Shown here: in pieces, positions 6,484-7,274 of the stretch | Numbering within the stretch: the first letter of the stretch is position 1 | Layout of the letters: each line of letters starts with the position of its first letter | Source: Burkholderiales bacterium | GTDB taxonomy: Bacteria > Pseudomonadota > Gammaproteobacteria > Burkholderiales > Ga0077523 | Length of the DNA stretch: 7,274 nt | Reading direction: 5' to 3' | Assembly (NCBI GenBank): GCA_025459035.1 | Contig: JALORJ010000127.1 | Coordinates: 1-7,274 of the forward strand | Notes under the pieces: generated by a model | The model's database searches: none | What the model saw: only the letters and a program-made list of their open reading frames with translations | Told to the model about the DNA's origin: nothing | Made by a program: the position numbers and the translations under genes

Positions 6484-6499
6484 GGGCACTCCCACTGCC
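6484..6499 (+). promoter_or_regulatory. Second, weaker sigma-54-like element
   Basis: GGGCAC-TCCCA-CTGCC keeps GGCAC and the GC at the right 10-base spacing (GG 6485-6486, GC 6497-6498) but departs from consensus at the first base, the start of the -12 box and the last base. It could be a tandem start near 6510, a decoy binding site, or chance. Confidence 0.25.
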
Positions 6500-6541
6500 T
6501 CGTCGGAATCGATGAATCGAGAAAGATCTGGTGCGGGTGGC

Positions 6542-6571
6542 TTGCCGTTTGACGTAGGCCATGCGTATCAT
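6542..6571 (+). promoter_or_regulatory. Weak sigma-70-like promoter candidate
   Basis: TTGCCG (6542-6547) and TATCAT (6566-6571) are 18 bases apart, each matching four of six consensus bases, in one of the less GC-rich stretches of the window. A start near 6578 would give a leader of about 139 bases for the PEP-CTERM gene. This is an alternative or additional promoter to the sigma-54-like sites. Confidence 0.25.
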
Positions 6572-6657
6572 GAGGTTGTCCCTGATGCACCGCCGCAAAA
6601 ATCATGTGCCTATGGCGGGCATCGGAGGGTCTACAGGAGGCCGCCGCCCGAATCGGA

Positions 6658-6712
6658 CGGTCTCCATGCTTCGGGGGAAGTTGTCGTCCCTTTTCGTCCT
6701 TTTCGGAGACTG
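6658..6712 (+). promoter_or_regulatory. Leader stem that would mask the Shine-Dalgarno of the PEP-CTERM gene
   Basis: CGGTCTCC (6658-6665) can pair with GGAGACTG (6705-6712) over 8 bp with one G-U pair. The right arm contains the GGAGA ribosome site that ends seven bases before ATG 6717. The 39-base loop includes a pyrimidine-rich tandem repeat CCTTTTCG (6689-6696 and 6698-6705), the last base of which enters the stem. Such a stem would lower translation unless opened by a protein, small RNA or temperature. It matches no riboswitch class I recognise. Confidence 0.4.
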
Positions 6713-6716
6713 CACC

Positions 6717-7274
6717 ATGCTGACCACGCTGAAGTCCTTGCTGTCGGGCGTCGCCCTGACGGCTGCCCTCGTAGCTCCCTCCGCCCACGCCGTCGACATC
6801 GGCCAGATCAAGGATCTGGGCGTCGTCACCTCGCTGGTTGCCGAACAGGTGGATCTGAGCCCGATCCCGCGCGGCAAGTCGTTCGCCGAGTACATCGTGT
6901 TCGAGACCATCGCCCCGTTCGACGTCGAATGGGCCGTGACCGCCAACGGCGTCACGCTGCTGAACACGCAGAAGCTGTGGACCGCGCTGTTCAAGTACGA
7001 ACCGGGCTTCGACATCGCCAGCGTGACCGACGGCATGGGCAAGCCGGCGTTCCTGGCGGGCCCGTCCTCGGAGCCGTCCCTGCTGATGGGCGCACTGATG
7101 GACACGCTGGACCTCGAGTTCGTCGCCTCGGCCCCCGGCAATTCGATCCTCGCCGTGGAAGGGCTTGCCCCCGGCAAGTACCTGTTCGCGGTGTCGGGTC
7201 TGGTTCCGCAGACGTCGCGCTTCGGCGGTGCCTTTGGTGGCGTGACCGTGTTCGCCGTGCCGGAACCGTCGACC
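6717..7274 (+). CDS. PEP-CTERM sorting domain protein, C-terminus cut by window edge
   Basis: Second exosortase substrate, with 186 codons visible from ATG 6717, seven bases after GGAGA. Residues 1-25 form a Sec signal peptide (MLTTLKSLL, hydrophobic core, SAHA-V cleavage). The mature part (26-178) has no cysteine and many short hydrophobic beta-like strands, for example EYIVFETIAPFDVEWAVTANG near 58-78 and GKYLFAVSGLV near 155-165. The visible end reads TVFAVPEPST: the Pro-Glu-Pro motif lies at residues 182-184 and the window stops two residues later, before the membrane anchor and basic tail. It shares no evident sequence with the left-hand PEP-CTERM protein outside the sorting signal. It has its own long, structured leader and a sigma-54-like promoter, and is transcribed away from the isomerase gene. 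Function of the mature protein is unknown; PEP-CTERM assignment is strong. Confidence 0.88.
   Translation, partial: MLTTLKSLLSGVALTAALVAPSAHAVDIGQIKDLGVVTSLVAEQVDLSPIPRGKSFAEYIVFETIAPFDVEWAVTANGVTLLNTQKLWTALFKYEPGFDIASVTDGMGKPAFLAGPSSEPSLLMGALMDTLDLEFVASAPGNSILAVEGLAPGKYLFAVSGLVPQTSRFGGAFGGVTVFAVPEPST

Larger units (their letters stand above)
6108..6716. other. Long divergent intergenic region with regulatory structure
   Basis: These 609 bases separate the isomerase gene (leftward) from the right-hand PEP-CTERM gene (rightward). I find no convincing gene. From left to right it holds the isomerase ribosome site (GAGGAG, reverse strand, near 6115-6120), an AT-richer patch near 6240-6265, inverted repeats at 6348-6364 and 6382-6393, sigma-54-like elements at 6428-6443 and 6484-6499, two copies of ATCGAGAA 41 bases apart (6475-6482 and 6516-6523), a weak sigma-70-like pair at 6542-6571, and a Shine-Dalgarno-masking stem at 6658-6712. 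It is noticeably less GC-rich than the coding parts in its right half. No promoter for the isomerase gene could be picked with confidence. Confidence 0.7.

Noticed and set aside
6570..6640. Possible riboswitch in the PEP-CTERM leader, including a c-di-GMP-I-like GCAAA segment and a 5-bp CCGCC/GGCGG stem.
   Set aside because: The conserved core and paired elements of the c-di-GMP-I class are absent; only a short GC stem and an A-run are present.
6138..6788. Minus-strand open frame of 216 codons across the right-hand spacer.
   Set aside because: No recognisable domain, no ribosome site, and it overlaps the start and signal peptide of the PEP-CTERM gene.

Overview
The window is GC-rich DNA with no RNA genes or mobile elements. 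It carries two secreted proteins with the PEP-CTERM sorting signal (one cut by each window edge), a Tat-exported PhoX phosphatase, a bifunctional ManC, a VanZ-like membrane protein and a periplasmic parvulin-type isomerase. PEP-CTERM proteins occur in Gram-negative, exopolysaccharide-producing bacteria that encode an exosortase. With the very GC-rich codon use, this points to a proteobacterium, probably a betaproteobacterium; the species cannot be named from the sequence.

Layout. The minus strand of 1-3034 reads phoX (716-3034) followed, after 90 bases, by a PEP-CTERM gene (625 down to the left edge), probably one transcript. A 325-base divergent spacer (3035-3359) separates phoX from manC (plus strand, 3360-4778). 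manC converges on, and overlaps by 16 bases, a vanZ-like gene (minus, 4763-5146). That gene lies 37 bases downstream of a PpiC-type isomerase gene (minus, 5184-6107) and is probably co-transcribed with it. A 609-base divergent spacer (6108-6716) leads to a second PEP-CTERM gene (plus, 6717 to the right edge).

How the parts may fit. ManC makes GDP-mannose for surface polysaccharide. PEP-CTERM proteins are processed by exosortase in the cell envelope and are linked to the same polysaccharide/floc lifestyle. A periplasmic parvulin could assist folding of such exported proteins, and PhoX releases phosphate outside the cytoplasm. The neighbourhood therefore looks like envelope, matrix and phosphate-scavenging functions, though no exosortase or glycosyltransferase gene lies in the window.

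The most interesting content is non-coding. Sigma-54-like -24/-12 elements with the exact GG-N10-GC spacing lie upstream of the right-hand PEP-CTERM gene (6428-6443, and weaker 6484-6499) and upstream of manC (3274-3289). Inverted repeats sit roughly 65-135 bp upstream of the predicted starts. These include a dense cluster of CGGAC/GTCCG half-sites at 3163-3211. The right-hand PEP-CTERM leader can also form an 8-bp stem that buries its Shine-Dalgarno sequence. I did not find an obviously new multi-gene system; the coding genes all belong to recognisable families.
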